DNA of 37,225 bases, taken from the IMG/VR virus record IMGVR_UViG_3300046364_000025, positions 1-37,225 of that record. The stretch is one strand, 5' to 3'. How positions within the stretch are numbered: the first letter of the stretch is position 1; the number at the start of each line of letters is the position of its first letter. The notes below the pieces were generated by a model. The model saw only the letters and a program-made list of their open reading frames with translations, did no database searches and was not told where the DNA came from. This DNA is from a virus. A program made the translations under genes and the position numbers. Positions 16,490 to 23,684 of this stretch are shown here, piece by piece.

Positions 16490-17563
16490 ATGAGCTGTTG
16501 CCCTCCTAGCGCAGATTGCATCCAATGCCCTATTATTGTTAGTTGCATTCCTAACTTAATACTGCCTCCTGGACAACTACAATTCTGCCCAGATGCTTGC
16601 AAGTTCTACTACGATTGCGCAGGAGTTAAAACTTGCTTGAATCCAACGTATGGTCTTGGCTTACGTATGACTGAGAATTGCATATTGCAAGTAGGCCTAG
16701 CTCCTGGCCGTCCGTTAGTGTTTGATGACGCTGGCAATATTGATATTGATTGTGCTACGCTAATCGCGTGTTGCAATCTTGTTAACCAAAGTCAGCTTAA
16801 TACTGTAGTAACTAATATTTACAACACATTCCAAGCTGCCATTACTAATATTCAGCAGCCCAAGCAATGTGATGGAGTAACTACCTTAACTAGTGCTAAT
16901 GCCGTTTACCAAGTTGGTAGCTTGAAAAAGTCAACTGCAACTGGAGATGCGAACTTAGCTTGTGGGGATAGAGTTGTACTATGGGGCGACCTAATGAAAT
17001 GTATTGATGGAATTTTAACGCCATTAGTACGCGGGGACATTATTGTTACGCAAGCTACTTGCGAGCCTATAGTAGTGCCAGTAGGTAGCCCACCCGTTGG
17101 CTCTCCGCCAGTAGGTAGCCCTCCGGTAGGTTCTCCTCCTGTTGGTAGCCCACCAGTAGGTGGAGGTTGTTGTGACCTAAGTAATAGTGGCCCTAAAAAC
17201 TACATAGATAATTATACAAATAATGTGTATACTGGCGGAAGTGCTCCTGTCTGGGCATTTAGTTATGCTTGTGCTCTTAATGCATATATACCATTTGCCA
17301 TTGCTGTAGTTGCAGGTAGTTTACCTCCAGGTTTATCGGTTAATGGAGTTGACCCAAATTCTGATGGAAGCAATAACTACTATTTCCAAGGCTTTAGTGG
17401 AAGCTTGGTCGTGCCAGCTGTCACTACTACTTATAACTTTACAGTTAAAGTTGCACCTTTCGATATAAACAGTGCTTGCTATTCGTTAGCTGACATTGCT
17501 TATACAGTTAATGTAACTACTACAGCGCCTCCAGTTGGAGTTCCTCCTGGCGAAGGTGGTTAG
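16490..17563 (+). CDS. Cys-rich protein with five VGSPP repeats and an Ig-like (He_PIG type) C-terminus
   Basis: A 357-aa protein in three parts. Residues 1-190 are Cys-rich (CCPPSADCIQCPIIVSC at the start). Residues 198-222 are five perfect tandem VGSPP units followed by VGGG, an extended linker. Residues 225-347 form a beta domain with VVAGSLPPGLSVNG, the hallmark stretch of putative Ig (He_PIG) domains, and end in a Pro/Gly tail (PPVGVPPGEGG). It probably projects from the virion as a fibre or decoration. It lies between the holin candidate and a 2-oxoglutarate dioxygenase gene; its Ser-Pro-Pro repeats are plausible substrates of that enzyme. Confidence 0.6.
   Translation: MSCCPPSADCIQCPIIVSCIPNLILPPGQLQFCPDACKFYYDCAGVKTCLNPTYGLGLRMTENCILQVGLAPGRPLVFDDAGNIDIDCATLIACCNLVNQSQLNTVVTNIYNTFQAAITNIQQPKQCDGVTTLTSANAVYQVGSLKKSTATGDANLACGDRVVLWGDLMKCIDGILTPLVRGDIIVTQATCEPIVVPVGSPPVGSPPVGSPPVGSPPVGSPPVGGGCCDLSNSGPKNYIDNYTNNVYTGGSAPVWAFSYACALNAYIPFAIAVVAGSLPPGLSVNGVDPNSDGSNNYYFQGFSGSLVVPAVTTTYNFTVKVAPFDINSACYSLADIAYTVNVTTTAPPVGVPPGEGG
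17081..17155 (+). repeat. Five tandem 15-base units encoding VGSPP
   Basis: Five in-frame 15-base units each encode Val-Gly-Ser-Pro-Pro. The units differ at most synonymous positions (Val as GTA or GTT, Ser as AGC or TCT, Pro as CCA, CCC, CCG and CCT) while the peptide is identical. That pattern argues for selection on the protein repeat, not a recent DNA duplication. Confidence 0.95.
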
Positions 17564-17588
17564 TAGTCAATTTTAATAGGAAACACTG

Positions 17589-18284
17589 ATGTATAAATTT
17601 AATTCTGAATACTCTAAGCTAGCTTCCCAGTTTCCTGCCACAGACTTGCAAGACGCTAAGCCATCCCCAGTGGTACTAATTACAAATGCTGTGCCCCAGC
17701 AAGTCACCCGAGAAACTTATGCTAACGTATTGAAAGCACGCGGCGGCACTGGCAACTTCCAACGTGCTACTGTATATGGCCCTGATGGTATAAGTTCTAT
17801 CTCTGCAGAGCACTATCGTAAAACAGACTTATTTAACGCTAAGTTTGTATACAACAATGTTAGTGCTTTAGCCAAATTAACTAAGCAAGTTGAGGCTTCG
17901 GCCTTAGCTACTTGGGGAGTAGAAATTGAAGCTATATCTCCTTGGTGGGTAGCAGGCTACGGCGTTGGTGATAAGTTTGATTCGCACTGCGATGGGGCTA
18001 TTAGGCTAACAGACGGCAGCTATAAAGCGGTTGAAAATCGTGTAGTATCTGCGTTACTTTATATTAATACTAAAGATGACAGCTTGTTAGGCTGGGGTTA
18101 TAGTGGGGGTGCGTTGAGTTTTCCTGGAATTACTGATGACTATGGCGTACCGCTAACTATTAACCCAAAGGAAGGCGATTTAGTTATCTTTCCTTCTAAC
18201 TGGAATTATTGCCACGGTGTTAGCGAAGTTACAGCAGGTTACCGTGTTTGCTTAACTAACTTTTTTCGCTTGAAAGCTGGCTAG
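17589..18284 (+). CDS. 2-oxoglutarate/Fe(II) dioxygenase, prolyl-4-hydroxylase-like
   Basis: This enzyme would hydroxylate a substrate, probably a prolyl residue, using O2, Fe(II) and 2-oxoglutarate. The 231-aa protein carries the full iron triad: H133 and D135 in YGVGDKFDSHCDG, and H209 in FPSNWNYCHGV, with R219 placed to bind 2-oxoglutarate. GDLVIFPS before the distal His and a YGxGxxFxxHxD lead-in are typical of the prolyl-4-hydroxylase branch. It lies 26 bases after a gene with Ser-Pro-Pro repeats and three bases before the endolysin. Candidate targets are that protein, or a host protein such as EF-Tu, which some bacterial relatives modify. A sugar, base or other target is not excluded. 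Confidence 0.8.
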   Translation: MYKFNSEYSKLASQFPATDLQDAKPSPVVLITNAVPQQVTRETYANVLKARGGTGNFQRATVYGPDGISSISAEHYRKTDLFNAKFVYNNVSALAKLTKQVEASALATWGVEIEAISPWWVAGYGVGDKFDSHCDGAIRLTDGSYKAVENRVVSALLYINTKDDSLLGWGYSGGALSFPGITDDYGVPLTINPKEGDLVIFPSNWNYCHGVSEVTAGYRVCLTNFFRLKAG

Positions 18285-18286
18285 TA

Positions 18287-18748
18287 ATGGCAGGCACTAT
18301 TGCTAAAGTTGGAGCTGGAGTAACAGTAGTGGTTAGCTTAACCCTGGCTTTATTGCTTCCGCCTCCTAAAGAATCTAGTAAGACTGTAGAGTACCAACAA
18401 CGCTGTGCTTTAGCCCTGGCATTCCATACAACGTATGTTCCAATAGCTGCAAAGCAAGCTGGACTACCTAGTATGTTTTTTGTTAATGGTGAAGCTGAGC
18501 GTCCTAAGTGGGTAGCTTTACAGTACGCTAAACAAGGAATTGGTATAGCTAATAGTTTGCATACGCAGAAGCTGGCTATGGATAAGCACTTGTTCATTGA
18601 GGGAGTTTATGCAGAACGAACTTCGCAACATACGTTTTCTGGAATTATCTGGGAAGCTATCGGCCCTAGTTTTGGAGTCAATGCTCGCTGGGGTGGAAGA
18701 TTTACTAAACAAGATGGCAACCATTATGAGTGTGTGCCAAAGGAGTAA
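18287..18748 (+). CDS. Endolysin, M15-type peptidase with N-terminal signal anchor
   Basis: The protein (153 aa) would cut peptidoglycan stem peptides. Zinc ligands and catalytic residues of the M15 (VanY/L-alanoyl-D-glutamate peptidase) group are visible: H92 and D99 in SLHTQKLAMD, and H146 in DGNHYE, with the usual RWGGRF just before. An uncharged, Gly/Ala/Val-rich segment at residues 8-24 with no cleavage site fits a signal-anchor-release endolysin, exported by Sec and activated when the membrane collapses. It starts three bases after the dioxygenase stop and leads into the spanin genes. Confidence 0.75.
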   Translation: MAGTIAKVGAGVTVVVSLTLALLLPPPKESSKTVEYQQRCALALAFHTTYVPIAAKQAGLPSMFFVNGEAERPKWVALQYAKQGIGIANSLHTQKLAMDKHLFIEGVYAERTSQHTFSGIIWEAIGPSFGVNARWGGRFTKQDGNHYECVPKE

Positions 18749-18753
18749 CTAAG

Positions 18754-19155
18754 ATGATTGAACCGCCTAAGGAATTGCCTACTGCTACAGTAGCTCCAGT
18801 CCTTAATATTAAAACTTCTACTAGCTATAGTTTGCTAGCTTGGGTACTAGGTGTAGCAGTAGTAATTGCTGGATTGCTTTACCTTTGGGACTTAGCAGGC
18901 GACCAGCGTGAGGAAGAGGTAGTAGCTAGATACGAAGCGTTAGCAATAACTGACGCAACTGAAAAGCTAAACAATGGAGCCAAAGCTGAAGTAGGATTTA
19001 CAGAAGCTAAGGTTGAAATTCAAACTCGTTATGTGACGAAAAACAAGGAAATTATTAAATATGTGGAAGCTAAAAACAACAGTGCTGCTACTGAGTGTAA
19101 GCTTACTGATGAGTTTATCCGCGTGTACAACTCGTCAGGTAGCGGTAGTGAATGA
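18754..19155 (+). CDS. Rz: Inner-membrane spanin (Rz-like)
   Basis: The protein spans the inner membrane with one segment at about residues 26-47 (LLAWVLGVAVVIAGLLYLW) and extends a charged, helical periplasmic part, as Rz-type spanins do to fuse inner and outer membranes at the last lysis step. The frame is open from a GTG at 18730, but the ATG at 18754 has AAGGAG at a good distance and is preferred (133 aa). The outer-membrane partner begins inside this gene in another frame, the classical arrangement. Confidence 0.75.
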   Translation: MIEPPKELPTATVAPVLNIKTSTSYSLLAWVLGVAVVIAGLLYLWDLAGDQREEEVVARYEALAITDATEKLNNGAKAEVGFTEAKVEIQTRYVTKNKEIIKYVEAKNNSAATECKLTDEFIRVYNSSGSGSE

Positions 19156-19408
19156 TATAAAGGTTAGCAAGCAATTACAAACTCCTTGTGGTAAGTTCCC
19201 TAAGCTAAATGCGCAGGCAGGCGAACCGCTAGAGAAGGCTGTGCTAGTTAATCGTAACGAATCCGAAAGTGTATTAGCAGACTGCGATGCTAAACACCAA
19301 GGAGTACTGCAGGCGGCAGGCTTAAAGATGCCTAGTAAAGATAAACTATCTCGCTGGGAAATCTTTAAAGTTAAGCTAGGTAAACCAACTCAAAAACTTA
19401 AGGAATAA
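19061..19408 (+). CDS. Rz1: Outer-membrane spanin lipoprotein (Rz1-like)
   Basis: A signal peptide with a lipobox (LSAC, Cys at residue 22) marks this as an outer-membrane lipoprotein. It starts 95 bases before the end of the inner spanin in another frame and runs past it, an overlapping Rz/Rz1 arrangement. AAGGA lies eleven bases before the ATG. The mature part (~94 aa) is charged, somewhat long and less Pro-rich than classical Rz1. It is identified by topology and overlap, not by sequence identity. Confidence 0.75.
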   Translation: MWKLKTTVLLLSVSLLMSLSACTTRQVAVVNDIKVSKQLQTPCGKFPKLNAQAGEPLEKAVLVNRNESESVLADCDAKHQGVLQAAGLKMPSKDKLSRWEIFKVKLGKPTQKLKE

Positions 19409-19409
19409 A

Positions 19410-19841
19410 ATGAAACGTGTAATGATGCTGCTACTAATGGCAGGAGTGCTTTTTTTGTCAGGCTGTGCAACGGGTGAGTATGCTAAGTACGCAGACTCTT
19501 CTGTTGCTATGGATAAGGAAGAGGCTAACGAGCAATCTGCTAAACTAGAAGCTTTAACCATGATTGCTACTGACCCTAAAGCTTCAGATGCTACTAAGGC
19601 TTCCGTTGCTATGGCTATTGTAATGATGCCTTCTCCTAAGAAACGACAGTTGGTAGCTCCTAAAGACCCTGCTGACCTTGCGTTAGGTATGGCAGGTCTC
19701 GGACTTAAAGCTTATCAGAGCTGGATTGGACTATTCGAGTTTGGCATAAATGCTTCTCGTAAAGTTACGCAAGAAGCTGCTGACCCAGATGTTATCAATC
19801 GTGGCTTTAGTGCAGGCACTATCCAGTTTGGAGCTAAGTAG
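19410..19841 (+). CDS. Predicted lipoprotein, 143 aa, of unknown role
   Basis: A clean lipoprotein signal (LFLSGC, Cys at residue 19) precedes a helical, charged mature part of about 125 residues with no recognised domain. AAGGA sits eight bases upstream of the ATG, and the gene starts one base after the outer-spanin stop, so it is the last gene of the lysis operon. A terminator follows. It could aid lysis at the outer membrane, alter the host surface to block superinfection, or be a virion component. None of these can be preferred. Confidence 0.65.
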   Translation: MKRVMMLLLMAGVLFLSGCATGEYAKYADSSVAMDKEEANEQSAKLEALTMIATDPKASDATKASVAMAIVMMPSPKKRQLVAPKDPADLALGMAGLGLKAYQSWIGLFEFGINASRKVTQEAADPDVINRGFSAGTIQFGAK

Positions 19842-19858
19842 CAATTAGTTTTTATATT

Positions 19859-19898
19859 AAATAGCCTGCCTGGGAATCCTCCTAGTCGGGCTATTTTT
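19859..19898 (+). terminator. Intrinsic terminator after the lysis operon
   Basis: AAATAGCC (19859-19866) pairs perfectly with GGCTATTT (19889-19896) around a 22-base loop, followed by a short T-run (19894-19898). It ends the tail-lysis transcript just before a new promoter for the ejection module. Confidence 0.75.
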
Positions 19899-19901
19899 AT
19901 G

Positions 19902-19910
19902 TGCTATAAT
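19902..19910 (+). promoter_or_regulatory. Extended -10 promoter for the ejection module
   Basis: TGCTATAAT is a perfect extended -10 element (TGn plus TATAAT) 24 bases before the first ejection-module gene and directly after a terminator. No -35 box is seen, which extended -10 promoters tolerate. GCTATAATA is shared with the promoter before the small terminase gene. Recognition by host sigma-70 polymerase is the simplest reading. Confidence 0.65.
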
Positions 19911-19933
19911 AATTTTATTTTAAAGGAAGAATC

Positions 19934-20536
19934 ATGGCATTAACTCCATCCCAATCCGCAGCGCTAACAGCAGGTGGCGCAGCCGTAGGTAGTTTACTTG
20001 GGGACAAACCATCTGCAAGTTCTAGCACAAGCTCAGGCGTAGGTGAAAACTCCAGTAGTAGTAGTAGAACTATCTCAGGCGCAGGCGGCGCGGCACGTAA
20101 TGCAAGCTACGACGAATTAGTTAAGTTGTTAACAGATGATACGTTTAGCAAGGCAAACGCTATCAAAGATAGTGAAGGCGCAGTGGCAGAGCTATTTAAG
20201 CAATACTCTATTACTGATTTACCTAAGATTTTTAGTAGCCAGATTAGTAGCGGTGGTTATAATTCTACTGGCCACCAGTTACTGGCTAACGATGCGTTTG
20301 CTAATACTGCAGCTAAAGGTGCAGCACTGCGCAGCAAAGCTGTATTAGATTATGCTTCCGCTCGTCGTAACCAACTTGACCCATTGATTAGTTTACTTAA
20401 CAACGATTTTGAATCTAGTAGTTCTAGTTACGGATACAGCCTTAGTAATAGCAATGCTAATGGTGCCAGCGCAGGAGGTGCAGGTCAAGGCGCAGACTTA
20501 GCGGCTGCTGGAGCAGCTATTATTTCTGGTTTGTAA
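19934..20536 (+). CDS. Putative internal virion (ejection) protein, 200 aa
   Basis: First gene of a four-gene block that fits a podovirus ejection module. The N-terminus is Ala/Gly-rich and hydrophobic, then Ser-rich; a helical part (residues 57-160) contains a TGHQLLANDAFANTAA pattern resembling small internal virion proteins. The C-terminus is Gly/Ala-rich and may insert in a membrane. AAGGAAG precedes the ATG. Such proteins leave the capsid first and line the channel through the envelope. The call rests on position and composition. Confidence 0.55.
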   Translation: MALTPSQSAALTAGGAAVGSLLGDKPSASSSTSSGVGENSSSSSRTISGAGGAARNASYDELVKLLTDDTFSKANAIKDSEGAVAELFKQYSITDLPKIFSSQISSGGYNSTGHQLLANDAFANTAAKGAALRSKAVLDYASARRNQLDPLISLLNNDFESSSSSYGYSLSNSNANGASAGGAGQGADLAAAGAAIISGL

Positions 20537-20549
20537 GGAATTTTATATT

Positions 20550-21224
20550 ATGTATAACAAAGTACAATTTACTGTTAAAGACCTTAACACCATGTATGCT
20601 GCAGGCATCCTCCACACTAGAGAAAGCTTAGGCTTTGATAAAAACTTTAAAAAAGCTGGAGTTGAGAATCCAATAGATAACCCTGGTGCCAGCACTGAAA
20701 ACAAAAAATCTTTGGTCGGAGAAAATGCTGCACTTGCTCCCCTACTGGAAGACTTACTTGGCAAATTAAAAGGCTCTGGAGGAAACAGTAAGTCTAGCGG
20801 AACAGAAGGAGATGCAAGCACAAGTAGTAAGTCTACTACTGACGCTGCTAGTTCTCCTGTTAGTACTTCTGGAAAAGCTAGCTCTGGGACTGCGGATAAA
20901 GCTAAGGATTGGAGTAAAGTAGCTGGAGGCGTCGGTGGCTTGATAGGTGGCCCAGTTGGGACTTTGCTAGGCTTGGGCATAGGTAAGCTAGCTGAAAGCT
21001 ACCAAAATGGCGCTAACCAAGAGGAAGCTCTTAACCAGCAGAAGGCTATGGATAATTTGATTGGTAATATACAAAATAAAGAAACGACGCTTGACAGTCT
21101 CTTAGCTAGCATTCAAGAGCGGCCTACAATTGATTACTCTGGCGGCAGCACTACTGAGTATTCTGGCTATAACGGAGATAGCTTAAGCAACAGCGAATCT
21201 CGCTCTAATAGCCAAGGCTTCTAA
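20550..21224 (+). CDS. Putative internal virion protein with glycine-zipper segment, 224 aa
   Basis: Residues 70-110 are Ser, Gly, Thr and Lys-rich and probably disordered. A glycine-zipper-like membrane segment follows at about residues 127-146 (GGVGGLIGGPVGTLLGLGIG), then a charged helix and a Ser/Asn/Gly-rich tail. This pattern suits a protein ejected and inserted in the envelope. It lies between two other ejection-module genes, with AAGGA before the start. No family is recognised. Confidence 0.55.
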   Translation: MYNKVQFTVKDLNTMYAAGILHTRESLGFDKNFKKAGVENPIDNPGASTENKKSLVGENAALAPLLEDLLGKLKGSGGNSKSSGTEGDASTSSKSTTDAASSPVSTSGKASSGTADKAKDWSKVAGGVGGLIGGPVGTLLGLGIGKLAESYQNGANQEEALNQQKAMDNLIGNIQNKETTLDSLLASIQERPTIDYSGGSTTEYSGYNGDSLSNSESRSNSQGF

Positions 21225-21251
21225 TTAAACAAAACGAAGAAGGAAATTATT

Positions 21252-23681
21252 ATGTGGATTGAAGGAACAGTAGATAGCCAAGGAACTGGAACTAGCCAAG
21301 GGTCTAGTGTTTCTGGTACACCTAAGGATTTACCTTCTGCTAGTCAGCTGGGGGAGTTAGCTAAACAGTGGGCACCAGATATGCCTCCTGAGGTAGTTAA
21401 CGCAGTGTTTAACGTCGAGTCTCGCCATGGCACTAACCCTGCTAGCTGGACATCTCGTGACGTGGGTAAAGGCAGAACTGTAATTGGCCCAGGACAGATT
21501 CAAGATTCTGCTTATAGTTGGCAGGCTGGCAATCCTAAGTCATTGGCAGAAGCTTACTTTCCAAGTGATAAGCTTGGAGTTCCTTACCAGAAAGGCAATC
21601 TACAGCACGTAACAATTGCTAGCCTAGCGTTCATGAACGAAAAATGGACTAAAGCTAAAGGCGATATTCAAGTCTTTGCTGACGGTTATCATGGCAAAGG
21701 AACTAGCAACAACGGTGAAACTAATATTAGCTACGCCGCTAAGCTGCGAGACGCTGCTAATGGTATGGGCAAGAATGCAATTAACTTCTTTGCAGGCCGT
21801 GGCCAAAGTGAACAACAAGTTGCAGACTTAATCGGACGTACTGGAACGCTTGAAAACCTAGCAGCTAAGCAAGGTGAGATGCGTAAGATTAACGAGCAAG
21901 AGAAAGCTGTACTAGCCTCTGACAATGCTAACTTAGTTAGCAAGTTGCTAAACCTTGGTGACGCGGGCAAGAACATTATTGTGGCAGCCAGCCAAGAGTC
22001 TTTAGATAAAGCGCGGCAAACTAAAGACTTTATGACAAGGGCTTTAGGCTTTGATGTTACAGCGGATAGTACTAACTTAACTGCTGCGGGTAAGGCATTA
22101 GATAAAAACCTGGGTGATTTACTAAATTTGAAGGAAGGCTTAGATAAAAATAGGTCCAATCCAATTTATGCTATACTAGATGGCATGTCTGGTGGCAAAG
22201 TTAGCAAGCAGTTCACAGATAATATTAAACAGCTAGAAACGGAGTCTGCTAGTATAGGCAATGCTATGGCACAGATTCACAAAGCTGCGGATTCTGCGGC
22301 TAAGATTGGCATGGCTACTATTGCAGGTATGTCAGAAGCGGAGACTAGAGCTAAGCTTGAATTAAATACAGCTGAAACAGATTACAAGGTAGCCTTGACT
22401 AAGGGGCAAACTAATATTAAGTTAGTAGAGCTTGACCGCAAAACAGAAACTGCTATTAACGCTATTGAAAACGCGTCTACTCGCTTGGGCTTCCAGCAAC
22501 AAAGCTTGCAGATTACTGCGGCTAATGCTGATTTGAACAATAAGATTAAGCTACTTAATGAAGAGCGTAAAGCAGAAGCTGACCCTTTGAAACAACAAAT
22601 CTTAGAGGAAAGAGTGGCTGCGGTAGAAGCTGCAAGGGAAACTGCTAGAGTTAAACAACTTGAGCAAGTTAAGCTAGCTAAAGCATTTGAAAATGCAGGT
22701 ACTGCTACTGGGCAATCTCCTAAAGTTATTGAAGCCGCGTACAAAGCTAAAGACAAAGCTACTATGGAATTAGTTGCACTCACTAACAGTGATGCGCCTA
22801 GCCTTGGTTTGCTTAAGGTAATGGATTCTAAAGGTACGTTACCACCTGCGGATAAAACTGCTTTACGTGCTGCCGTTGGCTTAGGTGGTTGGGCTAATCC
22901 TACTACTAATAAGCTAGCTGCTAAAGTAGAGATGGATGTGTTGACTGAAGCTGCTAAACTCAAAGCCGTTGCTACTCCTAGTGAACGCGTATCCCGTGAG
23001 TTACTGATGGACGGACAACGTAGCTACGAGATTGGCTTGCTACAGAATCGTATTGTTAATAACGCTGATACAAAGCAGGATGAAAAGAATCCTTACGCGG
23101 CACCTCACTTGTTAATTCTTAGCAACAACAAAACCTTGTTAGCTCCGGCGTTGATGAACGACAAAGAAGCGCAGGAAATCTATGCTCGTGTTAGTAAGAG
23201 TAAGCTCCTTAATAACTTGCAAGGTTTGACAGCTAACGGTACTAAGGAGATTGGAGATAAGGATGTAGCTAACCAAGTTGCTACTATGCTTGCTTCAAAA
23301 TCTGGCACTGAGTACTCAGTAGCTCAGGCAGCGCAAGAAGGTAGTGATTACTTCAAGCTGGCTATTAAGCTTAATAACTCTGCTAAAAATTATACAGCGG
23401 CTGGCTTTAAGGAACAGACTGACTACGGAGTTCCATTAACTGTAATGACTCCTAGCTTAGTGTTTACGCCTGATAACCTACGCAGCTTGTCTGGCTTCGC
23501 AATAGGTATTCCGGCAGTTGGACCTAGCCTATCTGTGGCAGCGGCTAAACTTGCCGAACAACCTGCAGCAGGTATTGATGTTTCTGCTAAGCCTAAGGCT
23601 AAAGAGCAAGTAGTTAACTTGGCTAACGAGGAAGCATTTAAACGACTGGTGTTAACACTAGCTATTAAACAAAGGAATTAA
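21252..23681 (+). CDS. Internal virion protein with N-terminal lytic transglycosylase domain
   Basis: The first ~160 residues are a soluble-lytic-transglycosylase-type domain: catalytic E56 in VFNVESRHG, GPGQI at 79-83 and the late motif ADGYHGKG at 143-150, in the correct order and spacing. The remaining ~650 residues are long charged helices, probably a structural tube element. At infection such proteins (compare T7 gp16, which also has an N-terminal transglycosylase) open the cell wall for genome entry. It ends three bases before the giant protein, so the two are made together. At 809 aa it is shorter than T7 gp16, as if that role were divided between this gene and the next. Confidence 0.8.
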   Translation: MWIEGTVDSQGTGTSQGSSVSGTPKDLPSASQLGELAKQWAPDMPPEVVNAVFNVESRHGTNPASWTSRDVGKGRTVIGPGQIQDSAYSWQAGNPKSLAEAYFPSDKLGVPYQKGNLQHVTIASLAFMNEKWTKAKGDIQVFADGYHGKGTSNNGETNISYAAKLRDAANGMGKNAINFFAGRGQSEQQVADLIGRTGTLENLAAKQGEMRKINEQEKAVLASDNANLVSKLLNLGDAGKNIIVAASQESLDKARQTKDFMTRALGFDVTADSTNLTAAGKALDKNLGDLLNLKEGLDKNRSNPIYAILDGMSGGKVSKQFTDNIKQLETESASIGNAMAQIHKAADSAAKIGMATIAGMSEAETRAKLELNTAETDYKVALTKGQTNIKLVELDRKTETAINAIENASTRLGFQQQSLQITAANADLNNKIKLLNEERKAEADPLKQQILEERVAAVEAARETARVKQLEQVKLAKAFENAGTATGQSPKVIEAAYKAKDKATMELVALTNSDAPSLGLLKVMDSKGTLPPADKTALRAAVGLGGWANPTTNKLAAKVEMDVLTEAAKLKAVATPSERVSRELLMDGQRSYEIGLLQNRIVNNADTKQDEKNPYAAPHLLILSNNKTLLAPALMNDKEAQEIYARVSKSKLLNNLQGLTANGTKEIGDKDVANQVATMLASKSGTEYSVAQAAQEGSDYFKLAIKLNNSAKNYTAAGFKEQTDYGVPLTVMTPSLVFTPDNLRSLSGFAIGIPAVGPSLSVAAAKLAEQPAAGIDVSAKPKAKEQVVNLANEEAFKRLVLTLAIKQRN

Positions 23682-23684
23682 ACA

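Noticed and set aside
17081-17155. Tandem 15-base repeat as a CRISPR-like or phase-variable array
   Set aside because: Units are contiguous, without spacers, and diverged at synonymous sites, so neither a CRISPR array nor a slippage tract fits.
22382-22963. A 193-codon minus-strand frame inside the transglycosylase gene
   Set aside because: Shadow of a Lys/Ala-rich helical coding region; same composition effect, no start signal.
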